Positions 47,953-59,937 of a stretch of 64,000 nt of DNA are shown piece after piece. Made by a program: the position numbers and the translations under genes. This DNA comes from Bromus sterilis (lineage: Eukaryota; Streptophyta; Magnoliopsida; Poales; Poaceae): positions 122,802,501-122,866,500 of the forward strand of contig OX465596.1 in assembly GCA_950022295.1 (NCBI GenBank). Reading direction: 5' to 3'. How positions within the stretch are numbered: the stretch's first letter is position 1; every line of letters starts with the position of its first letter. Under the pieces are notes generated by a model. That model was not told the DNA's origin. It ran no database searches and saw nothing but the letters and a program-made list of their open reading frames with translations.

Positions 47953-48554
47953 TGACGAGGGGGTGACCCCACGACTCCTCTACGTGAGGGTACCTGGTGC
48001 GTGTCATGGCTGGCGGCCCACCAGGGGCCCACTCGTGGACACCGACATGATGGAGTAAGACGTGAAGACGAAGACTTGAGGCGCAAGACAAGGACTCCTA
48101 CCTGTAGTCGACTAGGACTCATGTAAACCCCTACCTGGCTATCTATATAAAGCGAGGAAGGGCACCTCTCTAGACAGGTCACAACCCAACAACACAACCC
48201 CCACGCATAGGACTAGACAGATCTCTCTCCACCAAAGCCCTCGCGGCACCTTTGTGCATCATCATCAATACAAGATCAGACAAGCAGCATGTAGGGTTTT
48301 CTCTCCGGGGGCCTGAAGCTGGGTAAATCGTGCCCCATGTGTCGCTTGTCCGCCGTCCGAGACATCCAATACGCATCCACACTCCTGGTCTTGCGAGAAC
48401 TCGCCTTGTCCTCCACTGTAATTGCTCCCTCAGGAAATAATATCGACCAGGAAGTGCTTCTCCTGTTAGCCGACGAGTATCGTCCAACCTGTGCCTTCTC
48501 TAGGACTAACCCAGGGTCCCTGACCATGGGATTTTCCGGGGCTGATCCCCGTCA
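47953..48554 (+). mobile_element. Solo LTR J (602 bp)
   Basis: TGACGAGGGGG...GATCCCCGTCA with TSD AACCT at 47948-47952 and 48555-48559. A TATA-like box (48144-48150) followed by an ACAACC-rich leader gives plus orientation. No internal domain is present. Of the short ORFs overlapping it, none is recognisable. Confidence 0.85.
48144..48150 (+). promoter_or_regulatory. TATA-like box of solo LTR J
   Basis: TATATAA in the context CTATCTATATAAAGCG, about 190 bases into the LTR. Confidence 0.5.
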
Positions 48555-50217
48555 AACCTCATTGTAATACACTAAGCATGAAATAAGCAGTAACAATTGC
48601 TGGGGCAACATGATCTCAATCAACTCCTACATCTGCTAGGATTGTGGTTTGCTTACTACTATGACAAAATGATAGGTCATGCAAAGGAATAGGTTCAACT
48701 ATGCGGTAGAAACGCATCATGGTAACATCCTAAACAATGCATACACGAGAAAGGGAGGGAACTGAGTTTTTATCGACATGATCAATGGGGGGTTTGCTTG
48801 CCTTGCAGACGGGGATAATATTGACAGTCTTCAGCTTCAGGAATGACCTCCGGTTCAACTTCTATTCTATAGCAAACAAAGCGGAAACTAACAATCAATA
48901 CGAATGCGATGCTCAAGCACATGATAAAATGTTATAACATATTGTAAGAGTTGCTGATGTGTTGAAGATTCTATTTAAAAGAAGTGCGTTGTAAAGAGTT
49001 TGCAAATTCAACTCCAAATTTGAATTTAAGAAGGGTTCATATGCACATTTGCTACTGTTGCCCCATTTTAAAATGGTCAAACATGAAAACAAAGTGCATA
49101 TTCAGAATCCTTGCATTTTCTTGATATTTTTTCATATATTATTTATTTGATTTGGAGTTATGGTTGATTTATTATGAATTATTGAAGTTTGGACTATTTT
49201 CTGGATTTAAAATTATACTGGAAAAGCTTTATTGCGTCACCAATGCATCATGCTGGCATCATCACCTTGACCGTGGTCAAGCTGACAGTGGGCCATGCAT
49301 GTCAGTGGAAGTGGGTTTAATCCCCCGTTTAATATTTAAACTGGTAATTAAATTAGGCCACAAGGCCCACTTGCCAGTGATACCGGGGGGGGGGGGATTA
49401 GAGCTAATGACCTCGGTCTCATCGGCGGTTAAATGCGGGCAACACATAGGCGCAGCGGCGTCCACGAGGACGGCGGCTCCAGGCAAGGATCGTTGTGCCG
49501 CGACCACCAGGAGGTAGAGCATGCACGCTCGCGTCTCTCTGGCGAGTCGGGCGTCAACGAGGAGGTCAAGAGTGACGGCGACGAGTGGCGCGGTGGCGGC
49601 CGTGGCACGATGACGATGAGGGCGTCACCACGGTGCACTAGAGGGCGCACCTAGGAACACTGCAGTTCCATTGGACGTGGTCTGGTCCACGACTGTGTTG
49701 CGTGCGCACGCCGGCGAGCACCGCGACGGCTCTGTACTCCGGCGAACATGGTAAACGGCGACCGAGAATACGGGGGGACGAGAGACTAGTTGGGGAAGAG
49801 AGTGAAGCTCACCAGAAACTCTATGGAGGAAACGACGCGGCCGAGGAGGTCTCAACGGCGGAGAATTTTGACTGCGACGCATGGCGGCCGGCGGGGAGAA
49901 AGACGAAGGGGACGACGCCTGTGGAGCTTCCCGGCTCATGATCTGCTGCACGGAGATGATGCGGACGACAGCGAGGATGATGGACAAGGTTTCTCGGCTC
50001 GGGAGTGGTTGGGAGCGCGTGTGTCCACGGCGGTGCTGTTGGGGGGATTACTCGTAGCTAAGACCCGACCAGAAGGAAGAACCCAAAAGGAAGAGAAGAA
50101 CTGTCGGGGGGATTAGTCACAGCTAAGACCTGGCCAGAAGGAAGCACACAAAAGGAAGACTCAGCTAGAGGACATGTCCTGAAGAGGAGACTCGGATTGT
50201 TACAGTGCACACATGAA

Positions 50218-50385
50218 GTCCTCTCCATGAGTCGGCCTGACGGAGACTTCTCTACATGAGTCGGCCTGACGGAGACTCCTCTACATGAGTCAGCCTGAGG
50301 GAGAATCCTCTCCATGAGTAGGCCTGATGGAGACTCCTTTACATGAGTCGGCTTAACGGAGACTCCTCTACAGGAGTCCACTTTA
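50218..50385 (+). repeat. 29-bp tandem repeat in the F 5' LTR (about 5.5 units)
   Basis: The unit CCTCTACATGAGTCGGCCTG plus ACGGAGACT repeats without spacers, with minor variants. The same array is in the 3' LTR (about 53162-53327). Confidence 0.85.
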
Positions 50386-50534
50386 CATGGAAGATTACAA
50401 GACTTAGAGTAGGACTCGGATTGATATCCGACTTGTAATACAAGATGAGACTAGTCTGTATCAGGATAGGAGTCTACATGTAAGCCTCCCCCTTCCACCT
50501 ATATAAGGAAGGGTACGGCGCCCATAGAGGCCAA

Positions 50535-50720
50535 GTTCGCCTGAGTAGGCTTCCGCCAAAGTAGGCTTTCGCTAGAGTAGGCTTCCCCCAAAGTAGGCTT
50601 TCGCCAGAGTAGGCTTTCGCCAAAGTAGGCTTCCGCGAGAGTAGGCTTTCTGCAGAGACCAAAGTAAGCTTCCGCGAGAGTACGCTTTCTGCAGAGACCA
50701 AAGTAGGCTTCGTGCGGAGA
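50535..50720 (+). repeat. 16-bp tandem repeat in the F 5' LTR
   Basis: Variants of AGTAGGCTTTCGCCAA repeat about ten times, some spaced by GAGACCAA. The 3' LTR array (about 53480-53615) has fewer units. Confidence 0.8.
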
Positions 50721-51003
50721 CCAAAGAAGACTCTAGATTTCTCCCGGGTGATCTAACCACGGAGCAACTAGACATAACTGTAAGAGATCTGGCGACATGC
50801 CGGCGACTCCACGTGAGCAAAGGAATAAGACCTGGCCACAAACAACATGTAGGGTCTTTACCGGGCGATGTTTCCCGAGGCCTGAAGTTGTATAAAATCG
50901 CGTTTCTCTTTCTCTGTGATGTTCTTCTTCCTCGTACACTCGTAGCAAAGGCCCCGTAATCAAGTTCTCTCATGAGGACATCTGCCGTGAATTCCCCACG
51001 ACA

Positions 51004-51023
51004 GTTGGCGCCCACCGTGGGGT
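51004..51023 (+). other. Primer-binding site of F
   Basis: GTTGGCGCCCACCGTGGGG immediately follows the LTR end CGACA. The motif is common in Tat-like Gypsy elements. Confidence 0.8.
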
Positions 51024-51299
51024 CTACGCACAAGGGTTCCGTCATCTGGGAGGAAGTCCTCACAGGGACCGAGAAACTCGTGATCGTCCGGACGAAGAAG
51101 AATCGACACGACCAAATCTACATCAACAAGTCGACGATCCGCCGACTCTGGCAGGACTCGATCCGACTCGGGTGCATTGAAACCTCGGTTTCTTCAACAT
51201 CTACATCAAGATCTACATCAAGCTCATGGAGAAAACAAGAAAAAATCCGAGCGCGCGCCTGCAGGATATGAAGAATGTCTGTGTTGAAGAGTCCACAAA

Positions 51300-51960
51300 A
51301 AAAATACCGACTGACCAAAAGAGATGAGTCTACGGAAAAAATTCTGACTCACCAAAAGATACGGGTCCACAGAAAAATTCCGACTCACCAAAGAAATGAG
51401 TCTACGGAAAAATTCTGACTCACCAAATTAGATGAGTCCATGGCAAAAAAAAATACCGACCGCATACGCAAAATTCCGGCTCTTTCATTGAGTTCCGGAT
51501 CATCAGCAAAATCCCAGCTTAGATTCCGGTTCAGTGGAAAAATTCCGGCTCTTTCATTGAGTTCCGGATCATTGGTAAAATCCCGGCTTAGATTTCAGTT
51601 CATTGGAAAAATTCCGACTCTTTCATTGAGTTCCGAATCATCGGTAAAATCCCGGCTCAGATTCTGGTTCATTGGAAAAATTTGGGCTCTTTCATTGAGT
51701 TCTCGTTTATTGGAAAATACCGGATCCCTTCTCGAGTTCTGGTTTATTGGAAAATCTCGGCTCCACAATGAGATTCCGATTCATCCAAAATTCCGGATCC
51801 TTGACGAGTTCCGACTCATTTAAAATTCAGGATCCTCACTGATTCCCGGCTCATCAAAAATTACGTCTCCTCATTGAGTTCCGGTTCATCGAGAATTCTG
51901 GCTCCTTTATGAATCCAGGATTATTACAAAATACCGGCTTCACAAGAAATCTCGGTAAGA
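51300..51960 (+). repeat. Degenerate tandem repeats in the F internal region (about 46- and 72-bp units)
   Basis: First a GACTCACCAAA(A)GA / GGAAAAATTC pattern recurs about three times (51300-51440). Then an about 72-bp unit with GGCTCTTTCATTGAGTTCCG and AAAATCCCGGCT recurs (51470-51760) and decays to 51960. The open frame at 51440-51823 is a by-product of the repeat, giving a repetitive peptide without a known domain. Confidence 0.75.
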
Positions 51961-52044
51961 CTCGGCACTTCTGGAACCCAAAATTTGTCATTTTATGCAT
52001 TGCCCCTTTATTTTCATATCATGATGCATTGCATCTTCTGCATT

Positions 52045-52236
52045 CTTAAGTCGACTTCTGTCGCACCGGCTCTCACCATATATATAAGTCGACTTCTGTC
52101 GCACCGGCTTTCGTCATATATATAAGACGACTTCTGTCGCACCGGATCTCTCCATATATATAAGTCGACACTCGTCGCACTACCTCTCGCCATGTAAAAT
52201 ATATAAGTCGACTTTCGTCGCACCGGCTCTCGCCAC
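52045..52236 (+). repeat. 38-bp tandem repeat in the F internal region (five units)
   Basis: The unit ATAAGTCGACTTCTGTCGCA plus CCGGCTCTCACCATATAT recurs five times with substitutions and one short insertion. Confidence 0.85.
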
Positions 52237-52955
52237 ATTCAGTTGTGATACCGACTGCTCTTTATTTTATTATTTTTACATCGCATCATACATTGCATAT
52301 TTTTGCATTTTATACCTCAAAGACCTAGGGTCTTGATCAACCCTCTATTGGTACTCAACATGTACTTGCTTATTCAGGGGAATCAGGGAGCTCGATGTTG
52401 TCCATCGACTCTTATCTGAGAACTCAGCATATACATGAATTGGCCAACCACGCCTTAAATCTTGGCCTATATAGCTCAAGCTCATACGACCAATGCGAAC
52501 CCGACTTAGTCTAAACCTTGGGGGCTTACAGAAACGCCCATCAAGTTTGGTCCTAAGCACGGGGAACGCTAGTCATATGTTGGCGGCATACAGAGAAGTT
52601 TCGACTCTTGAACCAATAATCTCTCTAACCGCGAGAAGATGAGGCATGGGTCCGCTTCTATACGAGCCTTTATGTTTTTTCCTATACATACATCAAAATC
52701 ATAGCAACATTGAACTCAAACGTGGAAGAGCTCAAAATTGAATCATATCGGGTTTATTGACATGAATCAGTGGGGCAAGCCGGCCTAATGGTTTGGCCTC
52801 CAGTCCCGGTCTTTATCCTAACTATTCATTATACTGGAAGTTTACCATGGACGCACACCTAGCGTTCTCTTCTGCGACAATCTCATTGCTAAGGACAAGC
52901 AAAGAAAAAATGAAGCACACGCCAAGATTGCGTCCAAGATAAACTTTGGGGCTAC
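52237..52955 (+). other. 3' internal region of F, noncoding
   Basis: No ORF of note. A purine/G-rich stretch TTTGGGGCTAC directly precedes the 3' LTR and may serve as the polypurine tract. Confidence 0.55.
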
Positions 52956-53898
52956 TGTCGGGGGGATTACTCACAGCTAAGACCCTGCCAGAAGGAAGCA
53001 CCCAAAAGGAACACCCAACTAGAAGACATGTCCTGAAGAGAAGACCTTTCGGGGGGATTACTCACAACAAAGACTTGGCCATAAGGCATCACACAAGAGG
53101 AAGACTCATCTAGAAGACATGTCCTGAAGAGAAGACCCGGATTTTTACAGTGCACACATGAAGTCCTCTCCATGAGTCGGCCTGACGGAGACTCCTCTAC
53201 ATGAGTCGGCCTGACGGAGACTCTTCTACATGAGTCGGCCTGATGGAGACTCCTCTCCATGAGTCGTCCTGATGGAGACTCCTTTACATGAGTCGGCCTG
53301 ACAGAGACTCCTCTACAGGAGTCCACTTAACTTGGAAGATTACAAGACTTAGAGTAGGACTGGGTTTGATATCCGACTTGTAATACAAGATGAGAATAGT
53401 CTGTATCAGGATAGGACTCTACATGTAAGCCTCCCTCTTCCAACTATATAAGGAAGGGTAAGGCGCCCATAGAGGCCAAGTTCGCTAGAGTAGGCTTTCG
53501 CCAAAGTAGGCTTCCGCGAGAGTAGGCTTCCACGAGAGTAGGCTTTCTGCAGAGAGCAAAGTAGGCTTCCGCGAGAGTAGGCTTTCTGCAGAGACCAAAG
53601 TAGGCTTCCTGCGTAGACCAAAGAAGACTCTAGATTACTCCCGGGTGATGTAAACACGGAGCAACTAGACATAACTGTAAGAGAGCCGATGACACGCCGA
53701 TGACTCCTCGTGAGCAAAGGAATAAGACCTGGCCACAAACATCATGTAGGGTCTTTATCCGACGATGTTTCCCATGGCCTAAAGCTCTATAAAATCGCGT
53801 TTCTCTTTCTCTGTGATGTTCTTATTCCTCTTACACTCTTAGAAAGGCCCCGTAATCAAGTTATCTCTTGAGGGCATCTCCGTGACTTCCCCACGACA
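52956..53898 (+). repeat. 3' LTR of F, with a different duplicated start
   Basis: It begins TGTCGGGGGGATTACTCACAGC. A second start-like copy follows after about 93 bases (TTTCGGGGGGATTACTC near 53048). It ends CCCCACGACA. The TATA-like box TATATAAGG is near 53446-53454. Repeat copy numbers differ from the 5' LTR. Confidence 0.88.
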
Positions 53899-54617
53899 GG
53901 TGCTCCACGGCGGCGCTCAGGCAGGGGAAAAATCCATCTAGAGAGATCGAGCGGGAGAGCTGAGAGAGGGGGAAAGGGTGCAGGGGGTTGTGGGTATCTC
54001 CATGGCGCGCTTAGTGGCAAGGGGGAGGCCTGGAAGTTGCTGGGCGTCTTGGTGGCGTCGGCCGAGCGCTCTGCTGCCTCCAGCGAGCAGCTTGAGGAAG
54101 ACGACAAGGAGGGGAAGTGGGCTGGGCCAGGCTGCTGGGCCAGGTGCAGGTAATTTGGGCCTCTTTCTCTCTTTCCTTTTCTTTCTATTTTATTTCTTCT
54201 GTCATTTGTTTGCCATGGGAAAATAATTACCTAAGCATTTTAATAAATCATCAATACTTTATCTTGGACTTAGGTGACATATAACTAGCCACTCCCAAGT
54301 TTTGAAGATTTTTGAAATTCAAAATATATAAATTCGAATCCAACTAGGGTTTTTATTTAATTCCAAAGAACTTATGGGTTTTTTGAAAAATCAGCGAGCA
54401 TTGAGTAGGACTCACTCCACTTGATATGTGATCTCACTTAATTATGGGACTTTTCAAAAATACCAGAGGAATTTTTGGAGCAACTTTTAAAGTGGCAATT
54501 TGAATGAATTCATTTGGGGGGGGGGTTCCTTCTCCCATTTCAATTTCGTGTTGACATTTTAACATGATGCAAGTGACATGCTAGCCCTAGCACATACCTA
54601 ACAGAGGGTTGTGACAA

Positions 54618-57162
54618 CTCGCCCCCACTCAAAAGAATCTTGTCCCGAGATTCAGAAATCATCGGGAGGAAGGTGGGGTACTCGGCACGGAGATGGTCTT
54701 CTCTTTCGCGTGTGGCTTCTTTCTCGGAGTGATGTGACCATTGTACTTTCAGATACTTGATCTTCTGACGGTGAGTGCTACGCTCTGCTGAGTCAAGAAT
54801 ACGAACGGGGTACTCTCGATATGAAAGGTCATCTTGGAGATCAAGCGTTTCATGGTCGACTTCGCGGATGGGGTCCTTGAGCAACGCCTGAGTTGTGACA
54901 CATGGAATACATCATGTACTCGCGAGAGGTGCGGTGGTAATTCAAGTTGGTATGCAAATTCTCCACATTTAGCAAGAATGCGAAAATGTCCAATGTAACA
55001 TGGGGCCAACTTTCCTTTGATACCGAATCGTTGGGTTCCCTTCAAATGAGTAACCTGAAGGTAATCCTTCTCATCCAAATTGTAGCTCTCTTTCCTATGA
55101 TGACGATCATAGTAGCTTTTCTGACGAGACTGAGCGACTTTCAATTGATCACAAACAATGCGAACTTTCTCTTCTATTTCACCAGTTTCTGACCAGTTTA
55201 GGGGTGTTCGACATCTCGTCCATAGAGGAATTCAAAAGGAGCAATGTTCAGACTAGATTGGAAACTATTGATATAAGCATATTCGGCGAATGGGAGAGAC
55301 TTCTCCCAATTCTTTCCGAAAGAGATAACACAGGCTCTGAGCATGTCTTCAAGAATTTGGTTAACCCTTTCAACTTGACCGCTAGACTAGGGATGGAAAG
55401 TTGTACTAAAGGAGAGATGAGTTCCCATAGCATTCTGAAAACTTTCCTAGAATCTAGAGGAACATCATGAAGATACACAATCCTAGAGACATACAAGTCC
55501 GCTAACTGGATAGCAGTTATAGAGTCGCGAATGGGAAGGAAGTGGGCAACTTTGGAAAGTCGATCAATGACAACGAAGATGGCATCATTTCCTTTCTGGG
55601 TTTTTGGAAAGCCAGTGATGAAGTCCATACTGACTTTGTCCCATTTCCACTCGGGAATAGGCAATGGTTGAAGAGTGCCAGCAGGTCTTTGATGTTCGGC
55701 CTTAATGCGACGAAAAACATCACATTCAGCAACATAATGAGCAATGTCTCATTTCATCCTAGTCCACCAAAATCTCTGGCGTAGATCTCGGTACATTTTT
55801 GTGCTACCGGGATGAATCGAGAGGGGGGTGTCATGGGCTTCTTTGAGGATTAGTTGCCTTAGATCCCTATTCTTAGGTACTACGAAATGATTTTCAAAGA
55901 ATACCATTCATTTTCTATCTATGGAGAAACGTTTAGCAACTCCGCTAGCAATTTTCTCCTTGATCCGGCGAACACCTCATGCACGGCTTTGGGCAACTAT
56001 GATTTGATCCTAAAGGGTTGGTTTCGCCACCAAGGTAGATAGCAAGCCATGAGGAGCAATATCGATATTGAGCTTTCGAAATTCCTCATGAAGAAGTGGT
56101 TGATACTTTTAACATGAGGTTGTTACAATACGACTTATGACTTAGTGCATCAGCCATGACATTAGCTTTGCCTGGGGGGAAAGAAATTCCTAAGTCATAA
56201 TATTTTATCAACTCTATCTACCATCTTTGCCTGAGATTAAGATCTGGCTGGGTGAATATGTATTTGGGGCTTTGGTGGTCGGAATAGATCTCACAATGAT
56301 TACCAATGAGGTAATGTCGCCAAGTCTTCAAGGCATGAACTACGACAGCGAGTTCAATCTCATGGGTAGGGTAGTTCTCTTCATGTGGACGCAACTGGCA
56401 TGATGCGTATGCTACCACATGTCGATCTTGCATAAGTATGTACCCTAACCCTTGCCGTGAAGCGTCACAATAGACCTCGAAATCCCTTTTGGTGTCTGGA
56501 GGCGCAAGTACGGGTGCAGAAGTTAACCTTCTTTTTGGCTCTTGAAAGCTCTCCTCGCACTTGGGGGTCCATTCCAATTTCTTATCTTCCTTGAGGAGTT
56601 CAGTTAGAGCCTTGGCAACTTTGGAGAAGTTCTCAACGAAATAGCGACAATAGCTTGCTAAGCCAAGAAAACTCCTAACTTTCTTAACCGATTTAGGTGG
56701 AGACCAATCAAGGACTGCCCAAAATCTCTTCGGATTGAGAGCAATGCCTTTGGCAGAAATCACGTGGCCTAAATATGTCACTTCTGGTAGCCAAAATTCC
56801 CACTTAGAGAACTTAGCATAAAGGCGATGCTCTCAAAGTTTCATCAATACCAACCTAAGATGTTCGACATGTTCTTCTTCGTTCTTCGAGTATATAAGTA
56901 TGTCATCTAGGTAAACCACGACGAACTTGTCGAAATACTCCATGAATATCAAATTCATCATGCGCGAGAAAGTGGCAGGGGCATTGGTTAAACCGAAGGA
57001 CATGACGGTGTACTCGTAAAGACCATAGCGAGTAGTGAAAGCGGTTTTGGGAATGTCCTCGTTTCTGATTTGGATTTGATGATAGCCTAATCTCAAATCC
57101 ATTTTGGAGAAGACAGAGGATCCAGCAAGTTGATCATAAAGATCATTTATCCTGGGAAGTGG
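54618..57162 (-). pseudogene. E pol remnant: RT, RNase H, integrase, chromodomain-like tail
   Basis: Order on the minus strand: RT from PLPRINDLYDQL (about 57150), with YLDDI at 56913-56899; RNase H with EVYCDASRQGLG (about 56480) and NYPTHEIELA; a decayed linker and integrase zinc region (about 56217-55745); integrase core with MDFITGFP (about 55640-55617); and a chromodomain-like tail (SAERSTHRQKIKYLKVQW, about 54790-54730). Several frameshifts separate these blocks. A deletion of roughly 40-50 bases near 55450 fuses VPLD to the downstream ESFQNAMG segment and removes the second catalytic aspartate of the integrase. The tail reads past the polypurine tract (54632-54618) into the LTR. Confidence 0.85.
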
Positions 57163-58828
57163 TGTTGGTACGAGAGTTGATAACGGCTCTCTCCCTTCGT
57201 TGGTTACCCCAAGTGGAAGGTGAGATGTAGATAGCAGCAAATTTCCCTTGGCAAAGATACCAAGGTTTATATCAAACTAGTAGGACTCCGATGACAACAA
57301 GGTGGGAAAGTGAATAATGGCGCCGTTTACAACCGAGGTTGCTTACTTTACCTAGACCTGCACATAGATACAAAAACTTTGCTCCCAACGAGTACAGAGG
57401 GGTTGTCAATCCCTCCGCCCTTGCCATTTAGAAAGGATCAAACTCGAGAGGTAATGAGAGTGATAATTGTAACTACAACTAGAAAGTAAAAGCAAGAAGT
57501 AAATTGAGGGTGTAAACAATGATAGAATATGGACCGGGGTCCCTTGAAGTTCACTAGTGACGTCTCTCTCCCAAAAGATTATAAACAGCTATGCGAGGTG
57601 AACAAATTACAGCTGGGGAATCGACATGATTAAAAACGCACCGCAATGCTAACTTTGCTACAAAAGAAAGTAAAAGGCTCAAAAGGATCGCCAGTACGCC
57701 AAGATAAGTAGACCGAAATCCATCTACATCTACTACTAATCATCCACCTTGATATATCTATCCCGAATATCTTGCTAGTATTAAGTTGCGAGCCCCACCC
57801 AAACTGCAAACCCAAAGCAACAGGCAACTGCATTAAAATAACTTTGTGTAAAGTAAACAATCCTTGTAACCGCGGTTACAAGCACGTTGTTTTCCCCCTT
57901 TTGGCAACAACACATCCCGTAGACTCATGTTTCTGTCACTCAAGCTAGTCATCAGGGGGCATGAACCCACAATCATGCATAACACTCCATGTTGGAGTTA
58001 CTACCTACTACTTGGCCCAAGAAATAAACAGCGATGAAGAACATGCAAGAATTACTCAAGAACAAAAATATAAAAGGATAAGAACCAAATATATTACTCA
58101 TCACAATCTGAACATAATCTCATAATCCATCAGATCCCAGCAAACTCAACATAGCAACAACAGAAAGTATTACATATGTGACTTGATCATGTAGGGCAGC
58201 TCACAAGGTCTAATCAACGAAGAAAAAATAGCGGGAGAGGACATCACATAGCTACTGATTATGGACCCATGGTCCAAGGTGGACTCCTCGCGGTACATCC
58301 GGGAAGCGTCCATGGTGGGGGAGAAGCTCCCGGAGGTCAATCCTCCCCCCGACAGGGTGCCGGGAAGAGGTCTTCTAGTGCTCCCAATCTTGGAAGTGCA
58401 GCGGCGGCGGAACAGAGGCGGTATCACGAAAAAGGGTACTGTCCTCAGGGGTTTCGGAACGAAGGAAATATATAGGTGAAGGGGGGCAGCCAGGGGGCCA
58501 CCAGGGAGTCTAGGCGGCCTCCCGGCACGGCCCCACCCCAGGCCGCGCCCCCTGGCCGCCTAGACTCCTGGTGGGCCCCCCCTTCCCCTCTTCGGAACTC
58601 TGGAAGCTTACGGTATGCTGCTTCTTTATATATTTTTCCCGGAATTTTTCTGGCACTTTAAGTAATGGGAAAACCTGAAATACAAAAACAACAAAAAACA
58701 GAAACTGGCGCTGAGGTGCACAGAGTTAATATGATCAAAAGTGTATGAAAGTGTATCAAAAGCATAGCAATATCACCCAAAACATGCATGGAGCAAGGAT
58801 AAATTATAGATAGGTTCCGGACGTATCA
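57163..58828 (-). repeat. 3' LTR of B (1666 bp)
   Basis: In plus orientation it runs TGTTGGTACGAG...GGACGTATCA. It matches D's LTR (32035-33697) over its length, including the GTTGGTTACCCCAAGTGGAAGG and TTACAACCGAGGTTGCTTAC blocks. Confidence 0.82.
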
Positions 58829-59937
58829 ACATCCCCAAGCTTAATTCCACCTCGTCCTCGATTAGGTAGATGATAACAAGCATAATTTCTGTGGTGACAT
58901 GCTACCAACCATATAAGAACTTTAAAGAAAGCAAACAAGGCATGTAATTCAATTCAAGTCATAACAAGCAAGAGTCTATATTCGCATTAAAACAAGCAAC
59001 ATAAGAACATAAAGGTGAAAAATCTCTCGCTGTCCGTGACTCAAATGTCTCCGAATGGTGTTTGCGTGCAAGAAGTGGGAGATGGGAATACGAGGGAGAA
59101 AAACAAAATATTTATTTAGTTGAGAACTCAATCTACTAAACTTTCACACTTGGTCTCCTTTGTAATCTTATCTTGACTCGTCCCTAGACCCTTAGCCAGG
59201 TACAAATCAAACTGATCCACTCCCTTTCGATATTTTGAGCACTCATGCAATGGATGAGAGTAAGGAAGAAAGTTGACACTTAGGATGGCAAAAGAGAGAG
59301 ATATAGTGGAGGATGAAGACAAAAAAGGATCACATCAATGGGTTCAATCATAGGAGAGAGAAATCCAAATGATAGATATGATGTGAGGAGTAGGGATTTC
59401 CATGCAACGGATGCACATATGAGCTATGAAAACCTCTCCAATGGAACTAGTGGGGGTGCATTCAACTTGCTTGCTCAAGAAGACCTAGAGCTCATTTGAG
59501 GAGGCTCTTCATTGGTATATACAAGCCAAGTTTTATAGTGTAAGGGTCCCCACATAGCTATATGCATATATGATCTCTATGGAGTACAAGATATAATAGG
59601 TAGTACGAGTGTGGATCTCTCAAAAGGAATAGTAGTGTGCCCCTTCTCTCTTTTTATTTTCTTTTTCTCTTTTTTTTTGTATTTTTTGGTGGCCTCAATG
59701 GCTCTTTCTATTTAACTCTCATTTGTCCTCTTTGGGATCTTTTAGTTTGTCCTCTTTGGGATCTTTTACTCACTTTAGGGGCAACACTCTATATTACAAG
59801 AAGTATAGGAGATCTTTCACAATTTACGAAAGTACTCAACATAAAGAAGATGAAGCTATCATGATGTATGCAAAGGTATGCCTCTGCCAGTGTAGCAGGA
59901 GATTAATGTCTACACACGCTTCTATTCTTGTAGATTA
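58829..59937 (-). other. 3' internal noncoding region of B
   Basis: It aligns with C at 61348-62465, sharing a T-rich block (about 59640-59685), GGTGGCCTCAATGGCTC, and GCCTCTGCCAGTGTAG at the end. No ORF is conserved. After about 59900 the sequence is B-specific or part of the C boundary (GTCTACACACG...TTGTAGAT). Confidence 0.65.

Larger units (their letters stand above)
50037..51003 (+). repeat. 5' LTR of F, with duplicated start
   Basis: It begins TGTTGGGGGGATTACTCG. After 65 bases a second LTR-like start appears (TGTCGGGGGGATTAGTC at 50102). It ends CCCCACGACA. TATA-like CTATATAAGG is at 50499-50508. It contains a 29-bp array (about 50218-50385) and a 16-bp array (about 50535-50720). Confidence 0.88.
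50037..53898 (+). mobile_element. Non-autonomous, repeat-rich LTR element F (3862 bp), complete
   Basis: TSD GGTGC lies at 50032-50036 and 53899-53903. The 5' LTR is 50037-51003 and the 3' LTR 52956-53898. The PBS GTTGGCGCCCACCGTGGGG follows the 5' LTR. The internal region of 1952 bp has no gag, RT or integrase. At least four tandem-repeat arrays lie in the LTRs and internal region. The PBS is of the type common in Tat-like Gypsy elements (TTGGCGCCCACCGTGGGG), so a Tat-like partner could mobilise it; that is inference. Confidence 0.9.
46275..54617 (-). repeat. 3' LTR of E, split by J and F (about 3.9 kb without them)
   Basis: In plus orientation it starts TGTCAAGACCCGG and ends GGGTTGTGACA. 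Subtracting J and F with one TSD each gives about 3869 bp, comparable to K's 4.5-kb LTRs. The minus-strand CCCTGCAGGG plus dyad module (47396-47437) supports the relation to K. The remaining stretches 46275-47947, 48560-50031 and 53904-54617 hold no gene; ORFs at 49430-50116 lie in a GC-rich block. Confidence 0.8.
46275..57162 (-). mobile_element. Tekay/Del-like Gypsy element E, 3' LTR plus part of pol
   Basis: On the minus strand it runs from part of RT (57162, cut by B) through RNase H, integrase and a chromodomain-like tail to a polypurine tract (54632-54618) and the 3' LTR (54617-46275). The LTR ends are TGTCA...TGACA. It inserted into the RNase H region of G; ATTAT (46270-46274) is the probable TSD copy. 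Two elements, J and F, lie within its LTR. The 5' part is outside the window. Confidence 0.88.
57163..59937 (-). mobile_element. Non-autonomous Gypsy element B (same family as D)
   Basis: The 3' LTR (57163-58828) is followed on the right by a polypurine tract (minus strand TTAAGCTTGGGGATGT) and a 3' internal region (58829-59937) without genes. It is inserted in E's RT gene; AGTGG (57158-57162) is the probable TSD copy. Homology with C's internal region is continuous to about 59900 and then stops. Its 5' part is hidden behind or beyond C. Confidence 0.78.

Noticed and set aside
49385..49396. Run of twelve Gs (and ten Gs near 54516) as a possible G-quadruplex or regulatory site.
   Set aside because: Single homopolymers in decayed LTR sequence, with no conserved context; could also be sequencing-length error.
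50218..50385. 29-bp direct repeats that superficially resemble a CRISPR array.
   Set aside because: The repeats are head-to-tail without spacers, occur in both LTRs of a eukaryotic retroelement, and there are no cas genes.
51440..51823. ORF of 127 residues in element F with a regular LSLSSGS / KSRLRF pattern.
   Set aside because: The periodicity mirrors a 72-bp DNA repeat in which the frame happens to stay open; no known domain, and the array is decaying.
59907..59937. GTCTACACACG...TTGTAGAT as the true LTR start of C or as a separate small insertion.
   Set aside because: No TSD could be confirmed because the right end is outside the window; kept only as boundary uncertainty.
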